Positions 36,941 through 45,742 of a DNA stretch of 64,000 bases are shown piece after piece. The position numbers and the translations under genes were made by a program. Source of the DNA: Sphingopyxis sp. MWB1 (GTDB taxonomy: Bacteria; Pseudomonadota; Alphaproteobacteria; Sphingomonadales; Sphingomonadaceae); NCBI RefSeq assembly GCF_000763945.1, contig NZ_JQFJ01000004.1, positions 27,006 through 91,005 on the forward strand, in the 5' to 3' direction. Under the pieces are notes generated by a model that searched no databases, was not told the origin of the DNA, and saw only the letters and a program-made list of their open reading frames with translations. How positions within the stretch are numbered: position 1 is the first letter of the stretch; each line of letters begins with the position of its first letter.

Positions 36941-38628
36941 GGAAGATACTCGAAACGCTGCAGCCGCTCGGCCGCGCTTTGATGCTGCCCATTGCGGTGC
37001 TGCCCATCGCGGGGCTGTTGCTGCGCCTTGGACAGCCCGACCTGCTCGACATTGCCTTTGTCAGCGCGGCGGGATCGGCCATCTTTGACAATCTGGGGAT
37101 ATTGTTCGCGATTGGCGTCGCTGTCGGCTTTGCGCGCGATGGCAATGGCGCATCGGCGCTCGCTGGTGTGACCTGTTATCTGATCACCATTACCGGCGCG
37201 CAGACTTTTCTGATCGCTCCGCCGGACATCACGGCCGGGTTGCCCGACGCCGCCGCGGGATTGGCCGCAACCAACTGGGCCGCCGGACAGATCGGGCGAC
37301 TGGAGGTGCCAATCGGTATTATTTCCGGGTTGATTGCTGGGCATTTCTATAATCGTTTTGCCACCATCGCCCTGCCCGAATATCTCGCCTTTTTTGGCGG
37401 TCGGCGCTTTGTGCCCATCGCCAGCGGTTTTGCCGGGCTGCTGCTCGCCGTCGCCTTTGGTTATGGCTATGCCCATATCAGCGGCGGGATCGATACGGCG
37501 AGCCGGGCCATCGTCGACAGCGGCGGGGTCGGCCTGTTCCTTTACGGCACGCTCAACCGTCTGCTGATCGTCACCGGGCTGCACCATATCATCAACAATG
37601 TCGTCTGGTTCGTCGTCGGCGATTTTGCGGGCGCAACGGGCGACCTGCGACGTTTCTTCGCGGGCGACCCAAGCGCGGGCGCCTTCATGGCCGGCTTTTT
37701 CCCGGTGATGATGTTCGGCCTGCCTGCCGCATGTCTCGCCATGTATCATGAAGCGCGCCCTGAACGGCGCAAGGCCGTGGCGGGCATGTTCTTCAGCCTT
37801 GCTTTCACCAGTTTTCTGACCGGGGTGACCGAGCCCATCGAGTTCAGCTTCATGTTCGCCGCGCCGCTTCTCTATGCCATTCATGCAGTGCTGACCGGGG
37901 CGTCGATGGCGCTGATGAATGCGCTCGATATCAAGCTGGGCTTCGGCTTTTCAGCCGGACTGTTCGACTATGTGCTCAATCTGGGGTTGGCCACGCGCCC
38001 CTGGCTCCTGCTGCCCATCGGGGCGGCTTATGCCCTGATCTATTATGGGCTTTTCCGCTTTTTCATCCGCCGATTTGATCTTGCCACTCCGGGGCGGGAA
38101 AAGGATGGGACGCCCGGCGAGGAGAGCGGGAATCCCACCGCCCAAGGCACACGCGGCGCAGCCTTTGTGGCGGCGCTGGGCGGAAGCGCCAATCTGGTCA
38201 GCGTCGATGCCTGCACGACGCGCCTGCGCCTGATCGTCGCCGATCAGGATGCGATTGACGATGGCGCGCTCACCAAATTGGGCGCGCGCGGGATCATCCG
38301 CCCGTCGGCCAATGCCACGCAGGTGGTGCTGGGACCGATTGCCGATCTGGTGGCGGAGGAAATCCGCAGCGCCATGGGCAAAACCGGAGAGGCAGCGCCT
38401 GCGGTCACGCTGGTCGATCAGCCTGCCGAAAAGGAAGAGGCCAGCCTGCCCAATGCACTCGTCGCAGCGCTGGGCGGGGCAGCCAATATTGCCGGAGTGC
38501 GAAAGCTCCATGGCCGCTTCCGCGTCGAACTGGTCGAGGCGAGCAGCCTAGACGAACAGGCGCTCGACCGGCTGACGCACGGCATCGCCCGCCCACGGCC
38601 CGACGTGCTGCATATCCTGCCCGCCTGA
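36937..38628 (+). CDS. nagE: GlcNAc-specific PTS permease EIICB with an extra EIIB-like domain
   Basis: 563 residues. The N-terminal ~370 residues are the EIIC channel (about ten helices; GLHHIINNVVWFVVGDF and GVTEPIEFSFMFAAP match the Glc/GlcNAc family). A first EIIB at about 405-475 has the phosphocysteine at C426 in DACTTRLRL. A second EIIB-like domain at about 500-563 has the fold (ALVAALGGAANIAGV) but LHGRFRVEL in place of the cysteine segment. It transports and phosphorylates GlcNAc. The start overlaps the upstream stop by four bases. Confidence 0.92.
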   Translation: MRKILETLQPLGRALMLPIAVLPIAGLLLRLGQPDLLDIAFVSAAGSAIFDNLGILFAIGVAVGFARDGNGASALAGVTCYLITITGAQTFLIAPPDITAGLPDAAAGLAATNWAAGQIGRLEVPIGIISGLIAGHFYNRFATIALPEYLAFFGGRRFVPIASGFAGLLLAVAFGYGYAHISGGIDTASRAIVDSGGVGLFLYGTLNRLLIVTGLHHIINNVVWFVVGDFAGATGDLRRFFAGDPSAGAFMAGFFPVMMFGLPAACLAMYHEARPERRKAVAGMFFSLAFTSFLTGVTEPIEFSFMFAAPLLYAIHAVLTGASMALMNALDIKLGFGFSAGLFDYVLNLGLATRPWLLLPIGAAYALIYYGLFRFFIRRFDLATPGREKDGTPGEESGNPTAQGTRGAAFVAALGGSANLVSVDACTTRLRLIVADQDAIDDGALTKLGARGIIRPSANATQVVLGPIADLVAEEIRSAMGKTGEAAPAVTLVDQPAEKEEASLPNALVAALGGAANIAGVRKLHGRFRVELVEASSLDEQALDRLTHGIARPRPDVLHILPA

Positions 38629-38636
38629 GGCGACAA

Positions 38637-38984
38637 TCAGGCGATTCGGATCTCGTCAGTGCCGGGCAGAGCGGGGGCGTTCACCCCCTCCCACCAATCG
38701 CCGAGCGCGTCGATCAGGGGCACCAGCCGCTCGCCCGCCGGGGTCAGGTCATATTCGACCCGGCGGGGATAGGTGTCGAAATCGGTGCGCGCGACGATGC
38801 CCGCATCCTCCAGCTTGCGCAGTTCGAGCGTCAGCATCCGGTGCGAAATGGTCGGATTATCCCGCTGCAGGTCGCTGAAACGCTTTGTCCCGTCGCTGAG
38901 ATAATAGATGAGCAGGCTGGGCCAGCGACCGCCCAGCAATTGCATCACCTCTTCGATAGGGCATTGGGAGACCAGATTTTTCAT
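38637..38984 (-). CDS. HxlR-family transcriptional regulator
   Basis: 115 residues with the HxlR winged helix: CPIEEVMQLLGGRWPSLLIYYLSDGTKRFSDLQRDNPTISHRMLT, then LRKLEDAGIVAR and YDLTPAGERLVPLIDALGDWW. The N-terminal cysteine (C8) seen in many redox- or aldehyde-sensing HxlR proteins is present. It is divergent from the GST gene with a 100-base gap, so it probably controls that gene and itself. An AT-rich stretch (38998-39017) in the gap may be its operator. Confidence 0.9.
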   Translation of the reverse strand: MKNLVSQCPIEEVMQLLGGRWPSLLIYYLSDGTKRFSDLQRDNPTISHRMLTLELRKLEDAGIVARTDFDTYPRRVEYDLTPAGERLVPLIDALGDWWEGVNAPALPGTDEIRIA

Positions 38985-39084
38985 CGCGCGCTCCGGTTAC
39001 AAAAATGTGCGTAATTTACGGCGTATCGGCAGTCTTTATAGCAGACATCGCCGCGCGGCTCCTGTTCAAATGACGGAGCAAATA

Positions 39085-39789
39085 ATGGAACCGATTCTTG
39101 TATATGGCTTCCCGCTGGGAAGTTCGATGGGGCTGGTTGCCGCCCTTGAGTGGCTGGGCCAACCCTATCGTCTTTGCCGCGTCGATATGCTGGGTGAAAT
39201 GCGCGAGGCGCGTTATGCCCGTATCAATGCGCGGCATGAAACGCCGGTCTTGATCACCGATGGCAGAGCGCCGCTTAGCGAAACCATGGCGATTGCCGCC
39301 TGGTTCGCCGCGCGCGACCCCGAACGGCGGATCAGCTTTGATCCCCTGTCGCCCGAAGCCGACCGGATGCTGCAGCTCATGGCCTTTATCAATAGCGGCT
39401 TCACCGGGGCGTTCAGCCCGCTTTGGGTCGCGCTCGAAATGGACCCGCCGCGCCCCGCAGTGCAGGACGGTTTGCGTATCTGGGGCAAGGAAGCCGTGAT
39501 CGAGCGGCATGACAAGCTGGAAGCCATGCTGGGCGACACGGCCTATCTCGTCGGCGACCATCCGACGCTGGCCGATGCGCTGTTCATCGGGGTCGCGCGC
39601 TGGCTCGATTTTCATGACGTCGCGCCGCCAGCGCGCTGGCCCAAGATCGCCGCGCTGCGGGCACGGCTGGAAGCCGACCCGGCGGTGATATATGCCACGG
39701 CCATCGAAAATGGCGAGGAGGTGTCCGGCAATGGCGCCTGCCAAGGACATGTTCCGTTGAGCCAGCTCATCAACCAATATAGCGTATAA
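39085..39789 (+). CDS. Glutathione S-transferase-like protein
   Basis: 234 residues. A thioredoxin-fold N-terminal domain starts MEPILVYGFPLGSSMGLVAALEWLGQPY, with the glutathione-site ETPVLITDG and SETMAIAAWFA segments, then a helical C-terminal domain containing LVGDHPTLADALFIGVARW, the conserved GST N-capping aspartate region. The catalytic residue is probably Ser or Tyr in GFPLGSS. The substrate is unknown. ATG 39085 has GGAG seven bases upstream; ATG 39070 is possible. Divergent from, and likely regulated by, the HxlR protein. Confidence 0.88.
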   Translation: MEPILVYGFPLGSSMGLVAALEWLGQPYRLCRVDMLGEMREARYARINARHETPVLITDGRAPLSETMAIAAWFAARDPERRISFDPLSPEADRMLQLMAFINSGFTGAFSPLWVALEMDPPRPAVQDGLRIWGKEAVIERHDKLEAMLGDTAYLVGDHPTLADALFIGVARWLDFHDVAPPARWPKIAALRARLEADPAVIYATAIENGEEVSGNGACQGHVPLSQLINQYSV

Positions 39790-39793
39790 ACCA

Positions 39794-39831
39794 GACCTCC
39801 CGCTTCTGTGCAGCCATGGAAGCGGGAGGTC
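39794..39831 (+). terminator. Strong hairpin after the GST gene
   Basis: A perfect 13-bp stem (39794-39806 with 39819-39831, GACCTCCCGCTTC/GAAGCGGGAGGTC) with a 12-base loop starts 5 bases after the GST stop. No T-run follows, so it may work with Rho or protect the mRNA 3' end. Confidence 0.65.
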
Positions 39832-39953
39832 ACTATCCAATTGACTAAGCACAAGTATATGCCATTCGGCGCACGTCGGGCCGTTGCTCGAATCGTTGGC
39901 GGACGACCGAACCGCGCCCGGTTTCTGCCGGGATCCCCTATATTGGAGGCGCC

Positions 39954-40448
39954 ATGCGCACCACACCTCCCCCCCGCGACGCCGAAATTTCCTTTCGCCG
40001 TATCACCGCGCTGAATGTATGCGAGGTCAGCGAATTGAGCGAGACGCTGCCCGACGAGCAGCGCGAGGCAGTCGCCGACAATGGCACATCCATCGCCGAG
40101 GGATTTTGTTCGCAAAATGCTTGGTTTCGCGCGATCTACGCCGATGAAATTCTCATCGGCTTCATCATGTTGCACAAGGGTTATGATTGGGACGACGGGA
40201 TCGAATGCCCCGGCGTGTATCTGTGGCGTTTCATGATCGCCCATCCCTTTCAGAAGCGTGGATTTGGCCGCCGGGCCATCGAGATCGTCATCACCCATCT
40301 TAAAACCGAAGGGTGGCGTGAACTATACACCAGCTATGGATTGGGGGTCGGAAGTCCCAAGGAATTCTATAAAAGTCTGGGCTTTGAACCGACCGGCGAT
40401 CATTATGGAGAGGAACCGGAAGCGGTTCTGCGATTCAGCGACATTTGA
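39954..40448 (+). CDS. GNAT-family N-acetyltransferase
   Basis: 164 residues. The acetyl-CoA motif A is readable as LWRFMIAHPFQKRGFGRRAIEIVI (Q/R-x-x-G-x-G/A pattern in QKRGFG), with the final strand containing LGVGSPKEFYKSLGFEPTG. The layout (YLWRFMIAHPFQKRG...G...FY.SLGF) resembles spermine/spermidine or diamine acetyltransferases of the PaiA/BltD type. The actual acceptor is unknown. It is convergent with the PepSY genes. Confidence 0.85.
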   Translation: MRTTPPPRDAEISFRRITALNVCEVSELSETLPDEQREAVADNGTSIAEGFCSQNAWFRAIYADEILIGFIMLHKGYDWDDGIECPGVYLWRFMIAHPFQKRGFGRRAIEIVITHLKTEGWRELYTSYGLGVGSPKEFYKSLGFEPTGDHYGEEPEAVLRFSDI

Positions 40449-40521
40449 TCCCGTCGCCTTTGACAAGGGAGAGGCGGTAAGCCTGTCTTATGGCGCTCTC
40501 CCCTATCAAAATTTGCGCACA

Positions 40522-41253
40522 CTATACCAAGGTCTTTCTCCGGGATTCGCGGCGCCGGCGCAGCCAGCGGAAGTCGGCGCGGCTGAAGCTTTTGAACAGA
40601 AGATAAAAGCCGGTCCCCGACAGCCATAGCGTCCCGAAGGCGACGAAGATGATCAGCGGGTGGTTGAAGCTGGAGCGGTTCAAATAATCCATATTGTGCA
40701 GCATCCAGAAAAAATCCCATGTCCGCCAGGCATCGCCGCGCATGACGAGAAATTCGCCGGTTTCGGCCGAAATATAGGCGCTGCTGTTGGCTGGGTCGGC
40801 GAAATCGACCCGCCACATCGGCCCCTGATGATCGCGCGCCTCCAGGTTGGGTTTTGCGAGCAATCGCGTTTCGCGCACCGGCGCCTCGTTCATCATCGCG
40901 GCGACGCTTTCCGCCAAGGCGGCATCGACCTGCACCTGCCTTCCATCGAGAGCGTCGAACAATTGCACCTGCCCCGCGGTCCGCAATTCATACACGGGCC
41001 GCATGGCAAGATCCCGCAGCACAAGGCCCGTGGCTTCCCCGGCGCGGGGCAAGGCCGAAGGGGCGATATAGCTTCCCTCTGCCAAGGCATGGCTGTGCCC
41101 CATGCCCGATGCATGGGCGCGCACCTGATCCTTGTCGAGCAGCGCCATCACCGATCCGCTGAGCGACCAGAGCAGAAATTGGAGGCCGAGGATCAGCCCC
41201 ACCCATTTATGGATGCGGCGAAAGAAAAGCGGCGTCAGACGAATTTTCTTCAT
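40522..41253 (-). CDS. PepSY-associated membrane protein, second in receptor operon
   Basis: 243 residues. An N-terminal RIHKWVGLILGLQFLLWSLSG helix, a periplasmic PepSY-like stretch (VELRT...VQLFDALDGRQV and YISAETGEFLVMRGDAWRTWDFFWMLHNMDY), and a C-terminal helix (LIIFVAFGTLWLSGTGFYLLF) with a basic cytosolic tail. The histidines in RIHKW and LHNMDY are typical of PepSY-TM proteins, some of which act as reductases for imported metal-siderophores. Start ATG overlaps the preceding gene by four bases. The ATG at 41253 was preferred to the longer frame. Confidence 0.8.
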   Translation of the reverse strand: MKKIRLTPLFFRRIHKWVGLILGLQFLLWSLSGSVMALLDKDQVRAHASGMGHSHALAEGSYIAPSALPRAGEATGLVLRDLAMRPVYELRTAGQVQLFDALDGRQVQVDAALAESVAAMMNEAPVRETRLLAKPNLEARDHQGPMWRVDFADPANSSAYISAETGEFLVMRGDAWRTWDFFWMLHNMDYLNRSSFNHPLIIFVAFGTLWLSGTGFYLLFKSFSRADFRWLRRRRESRRKTLV

Positions 41254-41954
41254 GTCTTTTTCCTCCGGCGACGGGGGAAGGACCAGATGAGCAGCCAGGC
41301 GCCGGTGGCAGCCATGGCAAAGGCGCTCCACGTCGCCACTCTCAGCAGCGGATTGTTCACGTCGCTGCGTTCATCATAGTCCATGATGTGCAGCATCCAG
41401 GCGAAGTCGAAGATGCGCCAGAGCGCATGGCGGCGCGAAATCAGCTCGCCAGTATCGGGCGACAGATAAAGGATCGGACGGTTCCAGCCTTCAAACTCCA
41501 CCGCCCAATAGGGCGGCTTTCGCGATTGCATTTCGATAGGGGCCGTTGTCAGCAATTTGACCGACACAATCGCGCCATCGCTGGCATAGATACGGCGGGC
41601 TTGTTCGCGTATCTGTATCTCGCTGGGGCGGGCGAGGGGTTCGCCCGACCGCGCATCGAACAGCCGTGGACCCTCCGGTGTTTGCGCGCGCCACACCGGC
41701 CGTTCCAGAAAGCGCTGCAAGCGAATTTCCGAAACGCCGGGCACAGCAGCAACGAGCCGTGAAGGCGGCGCGAGACCGGCAAGGTCAAAGGGCGCAGCCG
41801 GTGCCTCGCGCACCAGATGATCGCCATGGATGATGTCGATATGCACCGCGACCATGTAAAAACCCGTGACGGTCCAGATCAGCGCCTGAACGCCCACGAA
41901 GAGCGCCAGCCATTTATGGGTCCGCCGGACGAGCAGCGGCCATCTGATTTTCAT
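41250..41954 (-). CDS. PepSY-associated membrane protein, first in receptor operon
   Basis: 234 residues, paralogous in layout to the next gene: RRTHKWLALFVGVQALIWTVTGFYM at the N-terminus, a periplasmic domain ending YLSPDTGELISRRHALWRIFDFAWMLHIMDYDER, and a C-terminal helix with an RRRRKK tail. The conserved histidines of both membrane ends are kept, fitting a heme- or metal-binding transmembrane pair. It follows the TonB receptor by 14 bases and so probably shares its promoter. Confidence 0.8.
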   Translation of the reverse strand: MKIRWPLLVRRTHKWLALFVGVQALIWTVTGFYMVAVHIDIIHGDHLVREAPAAPFDLAGLAPPSRLVAAVPGVSEIRLQRFLERPVWRAQTPEGPRLFDARSGEPLARPSEIQIREQARRIYASDGAIVSVKLLTTAPIEMQSRKPPYWAVEFEGWNRPILYLSPDTGELISRRHALWRIFDFAWMLHIMDYDERSDVNNPLLRVATWSAFAMAATGAWLLIWSFPRRRRKKT

Positions 41955-41968
41955 GTCCCTGCCCCTTG

Positions 41969-44674
41969 TCAGAAAGCGGTACGGAAACCGGCGTAGAAGC
42001 GGCGTCCGAGCAGGTCATAAGTCATGGTGTCGGTGTTGGCATCGGTATAGCTCTGGATGAAGGGCGCTTTACGGTTGAACATATTGTCCACCCCAATCTG
42101 GAAGCGTGTCCGGTCATCCACCGCATAGGCGAGCTGGAGATTGTGGTAGAAGATGTTCGGTGTGCGATAGCCGATGTCACCGGGGTCGGCGTTGAAATCG
42201 GTCGCCTTGCCGATCCATTGGGTGGACCAGGTGGCGCTGATGCCATCCTTTTCAGCGGTCAGCACGCCATAGCCGCGCCATTTGGGATAGCCGCCATTGC
42301 CCCCGCCAATAAAGCCGTCGAAATGGATCGGTGCCCCGCCCGGAAAGGGGTAGACGATATATTCGTTCAGCCATGTCGCATTGACGTCGAGCGAAAACGA
42401 CACATCGCCCAGCATCCGGTTATAGACCAGGCCAAGATCGAGGCCGCTCATTTGCTCGCGTCCCGTATTGATCGGCTGCGCCGACAAGTAGGTGACTTCG
42501 CCGGTCAAGGAACTGCGCGTGAAATCGTCGCAGAAAGGGTGCGAGAGATTTTGACTGGCGTAGCAGACGGCAAGCTTGGTCGAGCCGGGAATGGCGCGGA
42601 TCGCGTCCTTGATCCGGATATCGAACCAGTCGGCGGTCAGCGAAAGGCCGGGAACAATGCCGCGCGGTGAAATCACCGTTCCAACCGTCCAGCTTTTCGA
42701 GCTTTCGGGCTGAAGATTTTCATTGCCGCCAATGGTGGTGAGGATCGTCGAGCCTAGCTGCGTATAACCCGCCGGGACCCCCGACGCCTGGCAATTGGCG
42801 ATCAGCGTGGCATTGCCGCTGCTTGAATAGTTGGAGCAGGGATCGGTGGTCGTCAGATTGCCTTCGGACACACCGCCGAACAGCTCCGGCACATTGGGGA
42901 TGCGAAAGCCGGTGCCATAGGTGCCGCGCAGCCGAATGGCGTCGCTGATCATCCAGTCGACGCCCAGCTTGTAATTCCAGTCGCCGCCAAACAGATCATA
43001 ATCCGAATAACGCACCGCCCCGTCGAGGGTCAGCGCCCGGAAAAAGGGCGTGTCGGCGAGCAGCGGCACCGACAGTTCAAGATAGGCTTCGCGCGCGGTG
43101 CTGGAGCCCGAAATCGGGTCCTGCTGGTTGGTGTTGGCAACGCCCGCCACCGTCAGCGGGTCCGGGTCGCGCCATCCTTTTTCCTTGCGATAGACGACAC
43201 CCGTGGCGAAACCGACCGATCCCGCAGGAAGGGTGAAGAGATTGCCGGCAAGGTCGGCGCTGACCGTCGCCAGTTCATTGCCGCCATGGTCGCGCGAGGT
43301 GAAGAAGATATAGTCGCGCACCGCAGGGCTGATGTCCCCCGCCCCCAGATAATCGCCGCAGGGAATGGCCGCGCCCGGCGCTGTACTGCATTTCGCGGGG
43401 TCGAGCGTATTGGCCACATGCTCCAGATTGGCGATATTGGTCGAGCCATCGATGCCGGTGTTGCGGCCAAAGCTGCCCGACATTTCCCAGCGCCAGTCAT
43501 TGGACAGGCTCCCGCGCAAGCCGAATGTGCCCTGCCAGGTGTTGGTTTCCTGGAAAAAGTGCCGCGGCCCCGGTTCGGCGAGACGGCGCTGGACCAGCAC
43601 AATATCCTCGCCGGTGGGGTTGGTCGGATTGCTGGCCGAGATCGCAATATTGCGGAGCACTCCCGGCGTCGCAATCTGGTTCGATTTGCGGAAGGTGTAG
43701 AGAAACTCGCCAAAAGCCTGAATATCGTCACTGACGGCATAATCGGCGAAAAAGGCCGTGCTGATCCGCTCGACCGGGCTGACCGCATTGAGAAACGGCG
43801 CCGAATTGAAATTATGTTTTGCAGGGCTGTAGGGTTCATAGAAATCCCCGTCGCCGCCGGGGGTCTGGTTGAAGTTGATCTGCTGCCCATTGGGCAAAAC
43901 CGCCCGTCCGCCGACGGTAGCGGCGCTGTTGGAACAGCTCAATGTCCCCGGCGCCACTTCACGCAGGGCGCAGGGCGCGCGGCTCGCCATATTGACCGCG
44001 CTGGTCTTTTGATAGGTCACCGCCGCCATGAAGCCGCCGCGATCGCCGCGCACACCCAACAGCAGGTCGGCGCTGAAATCGGCGCCATCGCCCTTTTCGG
44101 TGATGCCCTGGCGCAAGCTAAGCCCCAGCCCTTCATAATCGGTGCGGGTGATGAGGTTGACCACCCCCGCGACGGCATCGGCACCATAAATGGCCGAGGC
44201 GCCGTCCTTCAGCACATCGGTGCGCGCGAGGGCCGCCACCGGAATCATGTTGAGGTCGGGCGAGGAATTGGCGCCCGTACCGCCCGCGACGAGCCGACGA
44301 CCGTTGAGCAGCACCAGCGTCCGCTTGATGCCGAGCCCGCGCAGATTGACCTGCGCCGTGCCATAGCCATTGCTCGCCCAATAGGCGGAGGATTGATTGC
44401 CCGCAAAACCGGCATTGGCGGGCAGGCGCTGCAACAGCGTCTCGACATTGACGATCCCGGTATTTTCGACCTGTTCCGCCGAAACGACGGTGGCAGGCCC
44501 CACTCCGGCCAGATCCTGACGCGGGATGCGCGACCCGGTGACGACAATCGCATCGCCTCCGCTTTCCACCCCAGCGGACGGCCCCGCCATATCCTGAGCG
44601 AAAGACGGAACGGTAAGAATCGAAAGACAGGCGAGCGCAACGCCCCCTGCGAGAAAATTGGCTTTAACGGTCAT
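41969..44674 (-). CDS. TonB-dependent outer-membrane receptor
   Basis: 901 residues. Signal peptide to about residue 26 (LACLSILTVPSFAQ), a TonB-box-like segment (DAIVVTGSR at about 41-49), plug domain (VNVETLLQRLPAN, VNLRGLGIKRTLVLLNGRR, VLKDGASAIYGADAVAGVVNLIT), then a 22-strand barrel with the C-terminal RRFYAGFRTAF ending in phenylalanine. The plug style is that of the sphingomonad/Caulobacter receptors that carry nutrients as well as siderophores. A HutC-type palindrome 43 bases upstream suggests the ligand relates to histidine metabolism, for example histidine, urocanate or a histidine-metal complex. Confidence 0.92.
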   Translation of the reverse strand: MTVKANFLAGGVALACLSILTVPSFAQDMAGPSAGVESGGDAIVVTGSRIPRQDLAGVGPATVVSAEQVENTGIVNVETLLQRLPANAGFAGNQSSAYWASNGYGTAQVNLRGLGIKRTLVLLNGRRLVAGGTGANSSPDLNMIPVAALARTDVLKDGASAIYGADAVAGVVNLITRTDYEGLGLSLRQGITEKGDGADFSADLLLGVRGDRGGFMAAVTYQKTSAVNMASRAPCALREVAPGTLSCSNSAATVGGRAVLPNGQQINFNQTPGGDGDFYEPYSPAKHNFNSAPFLNAVSPVERISTAFFADYAVSDDIQAFGEFLYTFRKSNQIATPGVLRNIAISASNPTNPTGEDIVLVQRRLAEPGPRHFFQETNTWQGTFGLRGSLSNDWRWEMSGSFGRNTGIDGSTNIANLEHVANTLDPAKCSTAPGAAIPCGDYLGAGDISPAVRDYIFFTSRDHGGNELATVSADLAGNLFTLPAGSVGFATGVVYRKEKGWRDPDPLTVAGVANTNQQDPISGSSTAREAYLELSVPLLADTPFFRALTLDGAVRYSDYDLFGGDWNYKLGVDWMISDAIRLRGTYGTGFRIPNVPELFGGVSEGNLTTTDPCSNYSSSGNATLIANCQASGVPAGYTQLGSTILTTIGGNENLQPESSKSWTVGTVISPRGIVPGLSLTADWFDIRIKDAIRAIPGSTKLAVCYASQNLSHPFCDDFTRSSLTGEVTYLSAQPINTGREQMSGLDLGLVYNRMLGDVSFSLDVNATWLNEYIVYPFPGGAPIHFDGFIGGGNGGYPKWRGYGVLTAEKDGISATWSTQWIGKATDFNADPGDIGYRTPNIFYHNLQLAYAVDDRTRFQIGVDNMFNRKAPFIQSYTDANTDTMTYDLLGRRFYAGFRTAF

Positions 44675-44716
44675 GCAACATCCCCCTGATGCTTTTTCGA
44701 CACCGCCCGCTCATAA

Positions 44717-44728
44717 TTGTATATACAA
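44717..44728. promoter_or_regulatory. Candidate HutC operator before the TonB receptor
   Basis: TTGTATATACAA is a perfect 12-bp palindrome, the classic HutC/GntR operator core. It lies 43 bases upstream of the receptor ATG, where a repressor would block a minus-strand promoter. A related site (47142-47153) lies in the hutF/hutI gap. Confidence 0.7.
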
Positions 44729-44851
44729 ATGAAGGGCTTTTTTTTAATTTATATCAAATACTTATACGTCATATTGCCAGATGAACCGGCATATAGGATA
44801 CGCGTCGGCTACCCCCACCCCTCAATTTTGGAGAAATTTAAGGCGAATGGC

Positions 44852-44893
44852 GTCCCGTGCTGCGTAAGAGTGTGACGCAGCAAGGCTCGGGAC
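44852..44893. other. Strong stem-loop between hutC and the receptor gene
   Basis: Two consecutive stems, GTCCCG/CGGGAC (44852-44857 with 44888-44893) and TGCTGCGT/ACGCAGCA (44858-44865 with 44875-44882), close a 9-base loop with one 5-base bulge. It could be the hutC terminator or a structured leader. The rest of 44675-45016 has no gene; GGACAATATGTCC (44931-44943) is a second small palindrome. Confidence 0.5.
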
Positions 44894-45016
44894 CGTAAGG
44901 AAATATCCGGGGAGCGATCGACCCAGAAGTGGACAATATGTCCTATGGTGGATTGATGCCAAACCTTGGCGGTGTGCAGACGGGAGTTGGTCGGCTCGCC
45001 CGCTCCTGAATTTTGG

Positions 45017-45742
45017 CTAGCTCTGGCCTGTCGTGCTTCGCGCTGAGCCGAAACGGGCCATCATGTCATAGGCGCTGCCCACAAATTGCTGGCGTACCAA
45101 AGTGATGCCCTCCTCGCCGCGCCAGGTCCGCCGCTCAACCAGCAGGCAGGCGGCAGCGACCGCGATCTTGAGGCGCATCGCCGTCAGATGATCGGCGGGA
45201 ACGGCGGCAATGCGCGTTTCCGCTTCGGTCCATGGCACATGTTTGAGAAGCCATGCGCCGGGCGAGGCGGTATCGAAGGCCTGATCGGCGATATCGGGCA
45301 CGGCGTTCAGACTGACCAACCGTTCTTCAAAGGCAAGCGGCGCGTCATCGGCATGATGCACCCCCTCTATTGCAAGCAAGGCGCCGCTTCCGGCCAATTG
45401 CACCTCATCGGGCCGGTCGGGATGCGGTATACGCACCGTCCGCCGGATGAGATTGAAGCGATAGGCCTGCCCGCGCTGCGCGACTTCCTGCTCCAGATCG
45501 GGAACGTCGAGCACCATCGAATGAACCTTGGGCCGCGCGACAAAGGAACCGGCGCGTTTGCGCCGGTCGATCAGACCCGCCGCGGCGAGCGCCGACAGCG
45601 CCTTGTTCACCGTCATGCGCGCGCAGCCATATTGCTGCATCAGCTGTTGTTCGGTGGGCAGGCGCGCGCCGGGCAAAAGTGTGCCTGACAGGATCGACGC
45701 CTCTATCTCGCTGCGGATGCGTTCGTGCAGCGGCAGGGTCAC
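45017..45742 (-). CDS. hutC: Histidine utilization repressor
   Basis: 241 residues; GntR winged helix at about 5-70 (RLPTEQQLMQQYGCARMTVNKALSALAAAGLIDRRKRAGSFVARP) and a UTRA ligand domain. HutC binds urocanate and releases the hut genes. It is cotranscribed with hutF, overlapping it by four bases (ATGA), so it is likely autoregulated through the operator at 47142. Distinct from the GntR regulator at 31160, which belongs to the GlcNAc genes. Confidence 0.93.
   Translation of the reverse strand: MTLPLHERIRSEIEASILSGTLLPGARLPTEQQLMQQYGCARMTVNKALSALAAAGLIDRRKRAGSFVARPKVHSMVLDVPDLEQEVAQRGQAYRFNLIRRTVRIPHPDRPDEVQLAGSGALLAIEGVHHADDAPLAFEERLVSLNAVPDIADQAFDTASPGAWLLKHVPWTEAETRIAAVPADHLTAMRLKIAVAAACLLVERRTWRGEEGITLVRQQFVGSAYDMMARFGSARSTTGQS

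Noticed and set aside
44920..44950. Sequence AGTGGACAATATGTCC resembling the ends of IS3-type elements
   Set aside because: Too short, no transposase remnant and no matching opposite end nearby.
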